Assembly (NCBI GenBank): GCA_036378315.1
Contig: DASUWU010000165.1
Span: 1 to 64,000, forward strand
Length of the DNA: 64,000 bases
Reading direction: 5' to 3'
Source of the DNA: CALAED01 sp036378315
GTDB taxonomy: Bacteria > Actinomycetota > Actinomycetes > Streptosporangiales > Streptosporangiaceae
In this document: piece after piece, positions 25,500 through 33,442 of the stretch
How the letters are laid out: every line of letters starts with the position of its first letter
Numbering within the stretch: the stretch's first letter is position 1
Program-made: the position numbers and the translations under genes
The notes under the pieces: model-generated
Told to the model about the DNA's origin: nothing
The model's database searches: none
The model's input: only the letters and a program-made list of their open reading frames with translations

Positions 25500-26225
25500 G
25501 TCGCGCCGTGGTTCGTCCCCGAGGTGCTCGGCGGCGGGCGAAGGATCGGTCGGGCGCGGCTGGCCGGCCTTGAGCTGGGTGACGAACGCGGCGGCCTGGG
25601 TGCGGCGGCGCATGTCGAGCTTCGCGAACAGGTTGGAGACGTAGTTCTTGACGGTCTTCTCGGCGAGGAACATGCGCTCGCCGATCTGCCGGTTGGTCAG
25701 GCCTTCACCGATCAGCTCGAGGATCTGCCGCTCCTGGTCCGACAGCGCGGACAGCGGATCCTTGCGCTCTTCCCTCGCGCGCAGCCGCTGCAGCATCTGC
25801 GCCGTGCTGCGCGGGTCGAGGAGCGACTCGCCGGCGGCCACGGACCGGACGGCGCCGATCAGGTCGGAGCCGTGGATCTGCTTGAGGACGTAGCCCGCCG
25901 CCCCGGCCATCAACGCGTCGAACAGGGCCTCTTCGTCGGAGAACGAGGTCAGCATCAGGCAGGCGATCTCGGGCATCCGGGAGCGGATCTCCCGGCAGAC
26001 GCTCACGCCGTCGCCGTCGGGGAGCCGCACGTCGAGGACGGCCACATCCGGCCGGGCGGCGAAGATCCGGGCGAGCGCCTGGACCACCGTGCCGGCCTCG
26101 CCGACGACCTCGATGTCGTCCTCGGCTTCGAGCAACGCCGCGACCCCACGCCGAACCACCTCGTGGTCGTCGAGGAGAAACACCTTGATCGACGTTTTCC
26201 CAGGCTGGTCACTCGAACTGGCCAT
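25494..26225 (-). CDS. DosR/DevR-like response regulator (paralogue 1)
   Basis: A 243-residue NarL-family regulator with Asp65 in VAVLDVRLPDGDG and Lys115 in GYVLKQIHG. The DNA-binding domain LSDQERQILELIGEGLTNRQIGERMF ends with AEKTVKNYVSNLFAKL, whose recognition-helix residues match mycobacterial DosR/DevR. It is very similar, at most positions by eye, to the regulator at 50574-51230, so the two are recent paralogues. The extra N-terminal MASSSDQPGKTS and a C-terminal tail of about 30 residues distinguish it. No cognate DosS-type kinase adjoins it, so it may share the kinase at 48.2-49.9 kb. Confidence 0.9.
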   Translation of the reverse strand: MASSSDQPGKTSIKVFLLDDHEVVRRGVAALLEAEDDIEVVGEAGTVVQALARIFAARPDVAVLDVRLPDGDGVSVCREIRSRMPEIACLMLTSFSDEEALFDALMAGAAGYVLKQIHGSDLIGAVRSVAAGESLLDPRSTAQMLQRLRAREERKDPLSALSDQERQILELIGEGLTNRQIGERMFLAEKTVKNYVSNLFAKLDMRRRTQAAAFVTQLKAGQPRPTDPSPAAEHLGDEPRRDR

Positions 26226-26562
26226 GGCATCTTTCCTTGGCGTGACGGCGGTGAGGCGACGCTAACCCGCGAACGCCTTTTCGCCAATTTCGACGCCCGC
26301 GAACGTGGCCGAGTTCGTCTGCCGGCGCGGCACGGCCGCCGTTCTCGCCTGCTGTCGAGATTGGCTGGGGCGATGGCCAAAGGCGATCTTCCGTACGTCT
26401 TCCATCGTACGTCCGGCCGCGGTCGCCGGCATTGCGCCGTCGCGGTCGGGAAGGCGATCCCGGCCCCCTATTTGCCGGCGCGAGGCATCGCCTTGGGATG
26501 GCCGGCCACGGTGCCGGCTGCGATCCGTCCCGGCTCTTCAGGCCTTTCGGCGAACCGGGACC
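26226..26562. other. Gene-free stretch upstream of the DosR paralogue
   Basis: The gap between the DosR-like gene and the OsmC gene runs from 26226 to 26755. Its first 340 bases show no convincing coding pattern in any frame. The remainder holds a DosR-type box and a decamer array, described separately. Confidence 0.5.
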
Positions 26563-26576
26563 GCGACCAAGGTCCC
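26563..26576. promoter_or_regulatory. DosR-type box upstream of the OsmC/DoxX genes
   Basis: GCGACCAAGGTCCC fits the 6-2-6 pattern GGGACC-WW-GGTCCC with one mismatch in the left arm. It lies 180 bases before the OsmC start and 340 before the divergent DosR paralogue. Confidence 0.55.
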
Positions 26577-26610
26577 TGCCGGTGGATGGCGCCGCGCGCT
26601 GAACTTAGAG

Positions 26611-26670
26611 CGAAGCACAACGAAGGGCAGCGAAGGACAACGAAGGACAACCAAGGACGACGAACGGCAG
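26611..26670. repeat. Six tandem purine-rich decamers in the OsmC leader
   Basis: Six contiguous 10-bp units, with consensus CGAAGGACAA (for example at 26631 and 26641), run between the DosR-type box and the OsmC start. The spacing is close to one helical turn and the coding strand is nearly all A/G/C. This may be a leader-RNA element or a slippage-generated array. Confidence 0.8.
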
Positions 26671-26755
26671 CGGCCCGGAAGCGGACGAAGCCTGACGGAG
26701 TCCGGCGAAGTCCGAGGCGCGGCGATCGCGGCGGACGGACTGGAGGTGGCCCCCC

Positions 26756-27184
26756 ATGGACGACAGCCCCATGCCAGACATCATCGTCCACCACCACTAT
26801 GACGACGAGTTCGCTGTGCTCATCCACGGCAACCTGATCTATATCGATCAGCCGCTCATAGCGGGAGGCGGCGACGCGGGACCGACGCCGACCGAGCTGT
26901 TCGTGGCGAGTTACGCGGCGTGCGCCGCGTTCTCGGCGCGGCGGTATCTCGCCCGGCACGGGCTGCCGGCCGAAGGCCTCGAGGTCGCGGCGACCTACTC
27001 CATGAGCGACCGTCCGCCCGCGCGCGTCACCGGAATCAAGGTGCTCATCCGCCCGCCGACGGCGATCCCCGAGCACCGCCGCGGGGTGCTGCTCGCCGTG
27101 GTCGAGGGTTGCGAGGTGCACAACTCGATCATGCGAACCCCCCAGATACACATCGACATCGACTCGGCCGCGCGAGCGGCATGA
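26756..27184 (+). CDS. OsmC family peroxiredoxin-like protein
   Basis: A 142-residue OsmC-fold protein. PTPTELFVASYAACAAFSARRYL positions Cys56 and VVEGCEVHNSIM positions Cys119, the pair that reduces organic hydroperoxides in the Ohr/OsmC family. The ATG is preceded by GGAGGTGG at suitable spacing. A second ATG five codons in is possible. The gene starts a likely operon with the DoxX gene and is preceded by a DosR-type box, which suggests induction under hypoxia or redox stress. Confidence 0.88.
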   Translation: MDDSPMPDIIVHHHYDDEFAVLIHGNLIYIDQPLIAGGGDAGPTPTELFVASYAACAAFSARRYLARHGLPAEGLEVAATYSMSDRPPARVTGIKVLIRPPTAIPEHRRGVLLAVVEGCEVHNSIMRTPQIHIDIDSAARAA

Positions 27185-27232
27185 TCCCCCAGACCGGATG
27201 GGTCCGGTCCGTACAAGTAAGAAGGAGTGGAC

Positions 27233-27802
27233 ATGGCCACGACAGACCGGCCGCGGCCTGCGGGCGGCAGTCACGCCACCCCCGCCGCCACGCGGCCCGC
27301 AGTATCCACAGTGAGCGCGCACGGCGCGGTCGCCTACGTCTGGGCGGTCGCCCGGCTCTTCCTCGGCTGGATCTTCCTGTGGGCGTTCCTGGACAAGCTG
27401 TTCGGGCTCGGACACGAGACCCCCTCCGCCAAGTCATGGCTGGACGGCGGCAACCCCACCAAGGGCTTCCTGAGCGGAGCCAAGGGTCCGTTCGAGGGCT
27501 TCTACCACAACATCGCCGGTGACCCCTGGGCGAACTGGCTGTTCATGCTCGGCCTGGCCGGCATCGGGGCCGCCCTCATCCTCGGCATCGGCATCAGGAT
27601 CGCGGCGGCGGCCGGCGTGGTGCTGGTCGTCATGATGTGGGCCGCGGTGCTGCCCCCCGAGAACAACGTGTTCATGGACGACCACCTCGTCTACGCCGTG
27701 GTGCTCATCGGGCTGGCGCTGGTGAGCGCCGGCGACACGCTCGGCCTCGGCCGCTGGTGGGGGAGCACCCAACTGGTGCGCACCTACCCGATCCTGAAGT
27801 GA
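27233..27802 (+). CDS. DoxX-like membrane protein
   Basis: A 189-residue protein with about four membrane segments: VWAVARLFLGWIFLWAFLDK, WLFMLGLAGIGAALILGIG, IAAAAGVVLVVMMWAAV and LVYAVVLIGLALVSAG. The first helix plus FLDKLFGLG resembles the DoxX/DoxD quinone-oxidoreductase family, where members help pass electrons or organise redox enzymes in the membrane. The ATG at 27233 follows GAAGGAG at 5 bases and is preferred over the GTG at 27227. A strong hairpin terminator follows 48 bases after the stop. Confidence 0.88.
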   Translation: MATTDRPRPAGGSHATPAATRPAVSTVSAHGAVAYVWAVARLFLGWIFLWAFLDKLFGLGHETPSAKSWLDGGNPTKGFLSGAKGPFEGFYHNIAGDPWANWLFMLGLAGIGAALILGIGIRIAAAAGVVLVVMMWAAVLPPENNVFMDDHLVYAVVLIGLALVSAGDTLGLGRWWGSTQLVRTYPILK

Positions 27803-27849
27803 GACCGGCTGCGGCACCCGGCGCGCCCGCCGCGGTAGCCGCAGCCAGC

Positions 27850-27889
27850 CGAGGACCCTCGCCGCAGGCCACGCCGGCGAGGGTCCTCG
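27850..27889 (+). terminator. Strong intrinsic-type hairpin after the OsmC-DoxX operon
   Basis: CGAGGACCCTCGCCG (27850-27864) and its exact reverse complement (27875-27889) give a perfect 15-bp stem with a 10-base loop. No U-tract follows. The rest of the gap 27803-28118 shows no gene. Confidence 0.8.
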
Positions 27890-28118
27890 CATGTCCGCGT
27901 CTTCCCGCGCGCGAGGGATGGGGTCGCGGCTCGCGCCGGTCGTCAGGGCCGCGCGCCGATACGGCCAGGCCGGCCTCGACGGGGCGTCGGGAGCATGGTA
28001 AAGAACTGTCGGCCGCCGATCACGAAGGCCCGGCATGGCCGGCCGTCCGGCCGGCGGCGACCCCCACCCGAGGCAGAGGTGCGTCCGCCACGGCGGAAGC
28101 GGGAAAGAGGACGGCCAC

Positions 28119-28964
28119 GTGGCGCGAGCAGGAGCCGCCCCCGCCGGAACGACGACGACGGAGTTCGGCTTCCACAGCCTCGACGGGCTGCGGCTGCGCG
28201 GCACCCTCGTACGGCCGCCGGCGACCGCCGGCCCGGCGGTCGTCCTCGTCCACGGCGGCGGCGTCACGCGCGAGGAGGGCGGGTTCTTCACCCGTCTTGC
28301 CGACGGGCTGGCCGGGGCCGGCCTGCCGAGCCTGCGGTTCGACCTCCGCGGGCACGGCGAGAGCGAGGGCCGGCAGGAGGATCTGACCATCTCCAGCGTG
28401 CTCAACGACGTCTTCGCCGCGGTCGAGCTGGCCGCCGGCGAGGTCGGCGGCCGGTCGGTCAGCGTCGTCGGCGCGAGCTTCGGGGGCGGCATCGCGGCCG
28501 GCTTCGGCGCCCGCCGGCCAGGAATGCTGCACCGCCTGGTGCTGCTCAACCCGCTCCTCGACTACAAGAAGCGTTTCATCGACGACAAGCCCTACTGGCA
28601 GGGCGGCCGGATCAGCGAGGAGGCGGGCCGTGAGCTCGCCGCGCGCGGGTATCTCGAGCACTCGCCCAGCTTCAGGCTCGGCCGCCCGCTGCTCAACGAG
28701 CTCTTCCACATGCGGCCGGATCTCATGCTGGGCGACATCGAGGCGCCGACGCTGATCGTGCATGGCACGGGCGACACCTTCATTCCCGTGCGGTCGTCAC
28801 GGGAGTCGATCAGCCGGTTCAGGTGCGCCGTGAAGCTCGTCGAGATCGACGGCGCGCAACACGGGTTCGCCGTGCACGACGACCCGGGATATCGCCACCC
28901 GCGGACGCGGGAATGGCAGCAGTCCGTCATCACCACGGTCGCGACGTGGTTGACCGCGCGGTAG
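28119..28964 (+). CDS. Alpha/beta hydrolase (serine aminopeptidase S33-like)
   Basis: A 281-residue hydrolase from GTG, with GGGAAAGAGG upstream. An ATG 84 bases earlier extends the frame with a poorly structured segment and was not used. Landmarks are VVLVHGGGVTREEGG (oxyanion), FDLRGHGESEG, the nucleophile elbow VVGASFGGG, the acid loop HGTGDTFIPV and the catalytic His in DGAQHGFAV. The substrate is unknown. The gene is convergent with the large regulator gene downstream. Confidence 0.88.
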   Translation: MARAGAAPAGTTTTEFGFHSLDGLRLRGTLVRPPATAGPAVVLVHGGGVTREEGGFFTRLADGLAGAGLPSLRFDLRGHGESEGRQEDLTISSVLNDVFAAVELAAGEVGGRSVSVVGASFGGGIAAGFGARRPGMLHRLVLLNPLLDYKKRFIDDKPYWQGGRISEEAGRELAARGYLEHSPSFRLGRPLLNELFHMRPDLMLGDIEAPTLIVHGTGDTFIPVRSSRESISRFRCAVKLVEIDGAQHGFAVHDDPGYRHPRTREWQQSVITTVATWLTAR

Positions 28965-29017
28965 GAGCGGCCGCGGCGTAGGCGGCATGTCCAGTTGGGC
29001 CGTAGCCGCCGGCATGC

Positions 29018-31051
29018 CTACGCCAGCACCGCGGCGCGCAGCGCGGCGACGTCGCCGCGGTCGCGCCACCGGCCCAGCCGGCGGACGAGCCTGAGCACCT
29101 CCTGGTGAGTGCGCGCCGAGTTCGTCTCGCGCGCCAGTGCCAGGGCCCGCAGCCCGGCGGCCGACGCCTCGCCCGGCTCGCCGGCGGCCGCGTACGCCAG
29201 CGCCTTGAGCGACAGGAAATGGCCGTAGTCGCGCCGGGAGAACGCCCCCTCGGTCAGCCATCGGCCGTAGAGTTCGAGTGCCCGCCCCGCTCGGCCTGCC
29301 TCGCCGTAACACATGGCGACCTGCAGGTTGAGCAGCGCCTCGCTGTAATGGGCGGACAGCCCGGCCGCCGGGTCGAGCGCGGCCGGGTCGTGCCGGGCGA
29401 ACAGGGCGCGGGCCCGATCGAGCCGCCGCTCGACGGTGTCGAAGTCGCGGCCGAGCAGCGCGTGCGCGCGGGCCTCCTGCTGCGCGGCTTCGGCGAGGAT
29501 GTGCGGCGGCAGCCGCCACGGACCCTCCTGGGCGGCCTGGGCGAAGGTCAGCATGCGGACGGCGTCGCGGTCGTCCCACGCGGCCTGCGCCTTCTTGAGC
29601 AGCATGTAGCCCTGCATGGAGAAGTCGTGGGCGGCCTGCGCCCACTCCACCGCGCGGTCGCGCCAGTAGCCGGCCAGCTCCTGCATCAGCAGGTCGCGGT
29701 AGAAGAAGCCGGCGAGCTCGGCGGCACGGGAGCCGACCCGCAGCAGGTCTCGTCCGACCTCGGGTCGCGCTCCGGTGGTCAGCTGCCCGACGGCGGCGAT
29801 CAGGCCCATGAGGGCCGGAATGCTGCGTTTGGGCCCGTGGCGGCGGTCGCTCGCCGCGCAGGCGTCGAGCCGCCGGGTGAGGTGGCCCACGACGGCGTCG
29901 TCCGCGTAGCGCCGGGCGTCGGTCAGCGCGATCGCGATGTGCTGGAGCTCGTCGAGGCCGATCGCGGGCAGCGGCCCGGCCCCGAATCCGCGTTCGAAGA
30001 AGGTGGTGCGCGACAGCTCCGCCAGCCGCCGCCACTCGTCCTCGTCGGGGACGGGGTCGTGCCCTGAGAGGTCGGCGCGGGAGAAGTCGGCTCGCGAGAG
30101 GTGGTGCTGCGGCTCCGGCGGCCCGGCCGGTGCGGGCGGGTCCGGTGCCGGCGGGGGTGCCGGTGTGGCCACCGGCGCTGGTGCGGGTGGGACTGGTGCG
30201 GGTGGGACCGGCGCGGATGGGGTCAGGTCCGGCGTGGGGACGTTCGGCGTGGGGACGTTCGGCGTGGGCACGGCCGGCGTGGGCACGGCCGGCGGGACGG
30301 CGGGTGCGGGCGCGGGTGGGGCGGCGGGGGTCGGTGGCTGAGGTGGAGCAGTTGGCGGGGGCGCCGGCGGCGCCTGGCTCGGCGGGCGAGCGGGAGCGGC
30401 CGGCCCGGCCGGCGCCGGCTCGGCCGCGGCGCCGCCGTGCCCGGGGGAAGCGGACTGCCCGGCGGCGCCGGCCCCGCACCGGCAACCAGACGGCTGCGAG
30501 ACGGCGGCCGCCTGCGTGCCGGTGCCGGCGGCGGAGGGAGGCGGTGCGGCGAGTTCTGGATGGGCGCCGGCCCGGCTCAGGCGGCCGGACGCCCCCGACG
30601 TGTCCGGGCCGACGGCGGACAAGGCGGATACGGCGGACCGCTCGGGTCCCGCGCCGGCGGTGGGAGCGGACTCCCGTAGGGCGGCGGCGGGGAACCAGAG
30701 CAGATCCACCGGGATGCGCAGGATGTGGGCCCATTGCACGAGCCTGTCGATGTTCTGGATGGGTGGGCCGCTCTCGATGCGGCTGAGCTGGGCCTGTGTC
30801 AGGAAGAACCATGACGCGGCCACGCTCTGCGGGATCGGGCGGCCGCAGGCGTGGGTGCGGAACGCCCGCTCGATCTTGCCCATGTGGCGGGTGGCGAGGG
30901 CCTGGCGCATCTGCGCGGACTCCCAGAACTGGGCAGGAACCTCGGGCGGACTAATAAGGACATCTCTGGCCTTTTTCTGGCAAGCTGCACACATTTCGCC
31001 GGGATTGTCGCGAGCCAGCCGGGTATCGCATCGGCCGCAAAAACGCTCCAT
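29018..31051 (-). CDS. Zinc-ribbon/HTH regulator with proline-rich linker and TPR-like domain
   Basis: A 677-residue protein. Residues 5-24 form a zinc ribbon (CGRC and CAAC). An XRE-like helix-turn-helix follows at about 72-110 (VAASWFFLTQAQLSRIESG). A Pro/Ala-rich linker of about 200 residues includes the pentamer repeat PTPNV/PTPAV. From residue 320 a helical TPR-like domain extends to the end (RVGSRAAELAGFFYRDLL, YSEALLNLQVAMCYGEAGRAGRALELYG). Such proteins act as signal-responsive regulators in Streptosporangiales and Streptomyces relatives. A palindromic operator candidate lies in front of it, and it is divergent from a small unknown protein. Confidence 0.85.
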   Translation of the reverse strand: MERFCGRCDTRLARDNPGEMCAACQKKARDVLISPPEVPAQFWESAQMRQALATRHMGKIERAFRTHACGRPIPQSVAASWFFLTQAQLSRIESGPPIQNIDRLVQWAHILRIPVDLLWFPAAALRESAPTAGAGPERSAVSALSAVGPDTSGASGRLSRAGAHPELAAPPPSAAGTGTQAAAVSQPSGCRCGAGAAGQSASPGHGGAAAEPAPAGPAAPARPPSQAPPAPPPTAPPQPPTPAAPPAPAPAVPPAVPTPAVPTPNVPTPNVPTPDLTPSAPVPPAPVPPAPAPVATPAPPPAPDPPAPAGPPEPQHHLSRADFSRADLSGHDPVPDEDEWRRLAELSRTTFFERGFGAGPLPAIGLDELQHIAIALTDARRYADDAVVGHLTRRLDACAASDRRHGPKRSIPALMGLIAAVGQLTTGARPEVGRDLLRVGSRAAELAGFFYRDLLMQELAGYWRDRAVEWAQAAHDFSMQGYMLLKKAQAAWDDRDAVRMLTFAQAAQEGPWRLPPHILAEAAQQEARAHALLGRDFDTVERRLDRARALFARHDPAALDPAAGLSAHYSEALLNLQVAMCYGEAGRAGRALELYGRWLTEGAFSRRDYGHFLSLKALAYAAAGEPGEASAAGLRALALARETNSARTHQEVLRLVRRLGRWRDRGDVAALRAAVLA
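30234..30293 (-). repeat. Four tandem 15-bp units coding PTPNV/PTPAV in the linker
   Basis: Two exact GTGGGGACGTTCGGC units followed by two exact GTGGGCACGGCCGGC units, read on the plus strand. They code a Pro-rich spacer, so length variation should be tolerated. Confidence 0.9.
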
Positions 31052-31130
31052 CTAGCCAGCCCTTATGCCTGGTGCCAGTGTCGCCGGATAAAGCTGAGTC
31101 TAACGAGGTCAAGCGGTACGGCAATATGAA

Positions 31131-31169
31131 TTATGCGTGCGACGCATAACGATCATCATTGACGCATAA
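31131..31169. promoter_or_regulatory. Operator candidate: perfect palindrome plus a third half-site
   Basis: TTATGCGT (31131-31138), 3 bases, ACGCATAA (31142-31149) make an 8-bp inverted repeat. The half-site ACGCATAA occurs again at 31162-31169, 20 bases on, about two turns. The element lies 80-118 bases before the zinc-ribbon regulator start and about 180 before the divergent small gene. Autoregulation by the regulator is the simplest reading. Confidence 0.6.
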
Positions 31170-31348
31170 GCGTTCCGCCGGGAATGGACGAGGCTGGGAC
31201 GAGCGGCCGAACACTTACCTCCTACCCGCCGAGAACCCGAGCGGGGCCGACCCGGCGACGACCGCCCGCGTGGCGGAGGGACCCGGGAGCCGGGACGGGC
31301 AGCCATGTGTCCGGCACGTGCGACCACCGAGCGCGAAGGAGCCAGGGC

Positions 31349-31627
31349 ATGGCATGGGCGACGGCAAATGACGGGGGCGGCAGGTCCGGCGGCGCGCATC
31401 TTCGCAGGATGTCGCCGCGGCGTACGGCGGCGCGCCGGGCGGACGTGGAGCAGGTGCTGTGGCTCGCCCGGCTACGGCGAGACTTTCCCGACTGGGCGTT
31501 CCTCTTCGACCCGTGGGCCTGCGTCTGGGTGGCGGTCCAGGGGCGTTATCGCATCGAGATGGCCGCCACGGCGAACGCCCTGCATGAATCGCTTCGCAAT
31601 CAGCGCGCCGGGCGTACGGAAAAGTGA
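31349..31627 (+). CDS. Small hypothetical protein divergent from the zinc-ribbon regulator
   Basis: A 92-residue protein. The start is chosen at the ATG at 31349 because GAAGGAG precedes it. The longer frame upstream is Arg/Pro-rich and uninformative. After a basic N-terminus, the core EQVLWLARLRRDFPDWAFLF, then DPWACVWVAVQGRYRIEMAA, has the look of a conserved small domain with many Trp and aromatic residues. I do not recognise a named family. Its position opposite the regulator suggests it may be a target. Confidence 0.55.
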   Translation: MAWATANDGGGRSGGAHLRRMSPRRTAARRADVEQVLWLARLRRDFPDWAFLFDPWACVWVAVQGRYRIEMAATANALHESLRNQRAGRTEK

Positions 31628-31727
31628 AATGCGCGTCCGCACGGCCGCATGCAACTGGCGAATGCACGGGCAGATGCACTCGCCAGATGTTCCTACGTGG
31701 GCGTGCCAGGTCCCGGCCGTGCCGAAA

Positions 31728-33140
31728 TCAACCGACGAGCACCTTGACCGCGGCCGTCATCTCCGCGAGCGCCTTCTTGGCGTCGGCGAAGTACATGCTG
31801 GTGCGCGGGTCGGTGTAGAGCTCGTTGTCGATGCCCGCGTAACCGTGGCCCATCGACCGCTTGATCACGATGACGCTCTTGGCCTTGTCGACGTCGAGGA
31901 TGGGCATGCCCGAGATCGCCGTGCCAGGCCGCCTGGCCGCCGGGTTGGTCACGTCGTTCGCGCCGACGACGAGCGCCACGTCGGTCTGGGGGAACTCCGG
32001 GTTGATCTCGTCCATCTCCTTGAGCTGGTCGTAGGGCACGTTCGCCTCGGCGAGCAGCACGTTCATGTGCCCCGGCATCCGGCCGGCGACCGGGTGGATG
32101 GCGTACAGGACGTTCACGCCGCGTGCCTCCAGCAGTTCGGCCAGCGAGCGCAGCTCGTGCTGCGCCTGGGCGGCGGCCAGCCCGTACCCGGGCACCACGA
32201 CCACCCTGGAGGCGTACGCGAGCTGGATGGCGGCGTCATCGGCCGACAGCGACCGCACCTGACCGCCGCCGCCGGCCACGGCCGGGGCCGCGCTGTCACC
32301 GGTGCCGAAGCCGCCGACCATGATGTTGGCCAGCGACCGGTTCATGGCGTCAGCCATCAGCTTGGTGAGGATGCCACCGGACGCGCCGACGAGCGCCCCC
32401 GCCGTGATGAGCACGGTGTTGCCGACGACGAACCCGGCCATCGCGACCGCGGTCCCGGTGAACGCGTTGAGCAGGGAGATCACGACGGGCATGTCGGCAC
32501 CGCCGATCGGCATGACCATCGTCACGCCGAAGCCCAGCGCGGCCAGCGCGAGCACGGTGAGCAGCGCCACCCCGCCGCGACCGGCGATGAGGAAGCCGGC
32601 GGCCGTCGCCATCCCGGCCACGAGCGCCGCGTTGACGAGCCGGGCGGCGGGAAAGACGACCGGGCGGCTGGCCACCATGCCCTGCAGCTTGCCTGACGCG
32701 ATCAGCGAGCCGGAGAAGGTCACCGCGCCGATCACGACGTCCAGCGTGATCGGCACCGAAACCTGCGCGGACATGTCCGCCGTTCCCCCGCCCCGGACGA
32801 CGTCGTGGATCGCGACCAGCGCGGCCGCGCCGCCGCCCACCGCGTTGAACAGGCTCACCAGCTGCGGCATCGCCGTCATCGGCACCCGCCGCGCGGCCAG
32901 CAGCCCGGCGGCCGCGCCGAACGCGCCGCCCGCCGCCAGCACGACCCAGGCGACCGGCCGTACGCTTCCCGCGTGCACGAGCACCGCGAACGTCGCGGCC
33001 ACGGCGGTGACCATGCCGGCGGCCGACAATAGGTTCCCCCGCCGCGCGGTGATCGGCGAGTTCATCAGATGCAGCCCCAGCACGAAGCAGGCCGCGGCGG
33101 CCAGGTAGATCAGCCGGATCGTGGTGTCGAAACCACTCAT
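31728..33140 (-). CDS. pntB: NAD(P) transhydrogenase subunit beta
   Basis: A 470-residue protein. About nine membrane helices occupy residues 1-260, followed by the NADP(H)-binding dIII domain with VVVVPGYGLAAAQAQHELRSLAELL (GYG-type nucleotide loop), GHMNVLLAEANVPYD, NDVTNPAA and VIVIKRSMGHGYAGIDN. PntB with PntA couples proton flow to hydride transfer between NADH and NADP+. It is the last gene of a three-gene operon with 4-base overlaps. It sits close to the NADP-linked hydrogenase and could set the NADPH/NADH ratio that hydrogenase uses. Confidence 0.95.
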   Translation of the reverse strand: MSGFDTTIRLIYLAAAACFVLGLHLMNSPITARRGNLLSAAGMVTAVAATFAVLVHAGSVRPVAWVVLAAGGAFGAAAGLLAARRVPMTAMPQLVSLFNAVGGGAAALVAIHDVVRGGGTADMSAQVSVPITLDVVIGAVTFSGSLIASGKLQGMVASRPVVFPAARLVNAALVAGMATAAGFLIAGRGGVALLTVLALAALGFGVTMVMPIGGADMPVVISLLNAFTGTAVAMAGFVVGNTVLITAGALVGASGGILTKLMADAMNRSLANIMVGGFGTGDSAAPAVAGGGGQVRSLSADDAAIQLAYASRVVVVPGYGLAAAQAQHELRSLAELLEARGVNVLYAIHPVAGRMPGHMNVLLAEANVPYDQLKEMDEINPEFPQTDVALVVGANDVTNPAARRPGTAISGMPILDVDKAKSVIVIKRSMGHGYAGIDNELYTDPRTSMYFADAKKALAEMTAAVKVLVG

Positions 33141-33442
33141 GGGGAGTGCTCCTTGCGGGCGGCGGGGGAGCGGAACATGTCGAGCATCCGGTCGGTGACG
33201 ACGTAGCCGCCCACCACGTTCATGGCGGCGAACGCGGCGGCCACGAACGCGATCACGTAGCCGGTGGCGTTGTCGGCCGTCAGCGCGATGATCAACGCGC
33301 CGGACAGCACGATGCCGTGGATGGAGTTGGCCGCCGACATCAGCGGCGTGTGCAGCGTCGTGGGCACCTTGCTGATGACCTCGAAGCCCACCAGCAGGCT
33401 CAGCACGAAGATGCTCAGATCGGTCAGGAACTCGGCGGTCAT
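33137..33442 (-). CDS. pntAB: NAD(P) transhydrogenase subunit alpha, membrane part
   Basis: A 101-residue membrane protein with three hydrophobic segments (LTDLSIFVLSLLVGFEVI, IHGIVLSGALIIALTADN, GYVIAFVAAAFAAMNVVGGY). TTLHTPLMSAANSIHGI is the characteristic PntA-part-2 signature. The split PntAA/PntAB/PntB arrangement is usual in Actinobacteria and Rhodospirillum. Both gene borders overlap by 4 bases. Confidence 0.95.
   Translation of the reverse strand: MTAEFLTDLSIFVLSLLVGFEVISKVPTTLHTPLMSAANSIHGIVLSGALIIALTADNATGYVIAFVAAAFAAMNVVGGYVVTDRMLDMFRSPAARKEHSP

Noticed and set aside
27192..27204. GACCGGATGGGTCC-like inverted repeat between OsmC and DoxX.
   Set aside because: The arm sequence and centre differ from the DosR-type pattern, and the genes look co-transcribed.
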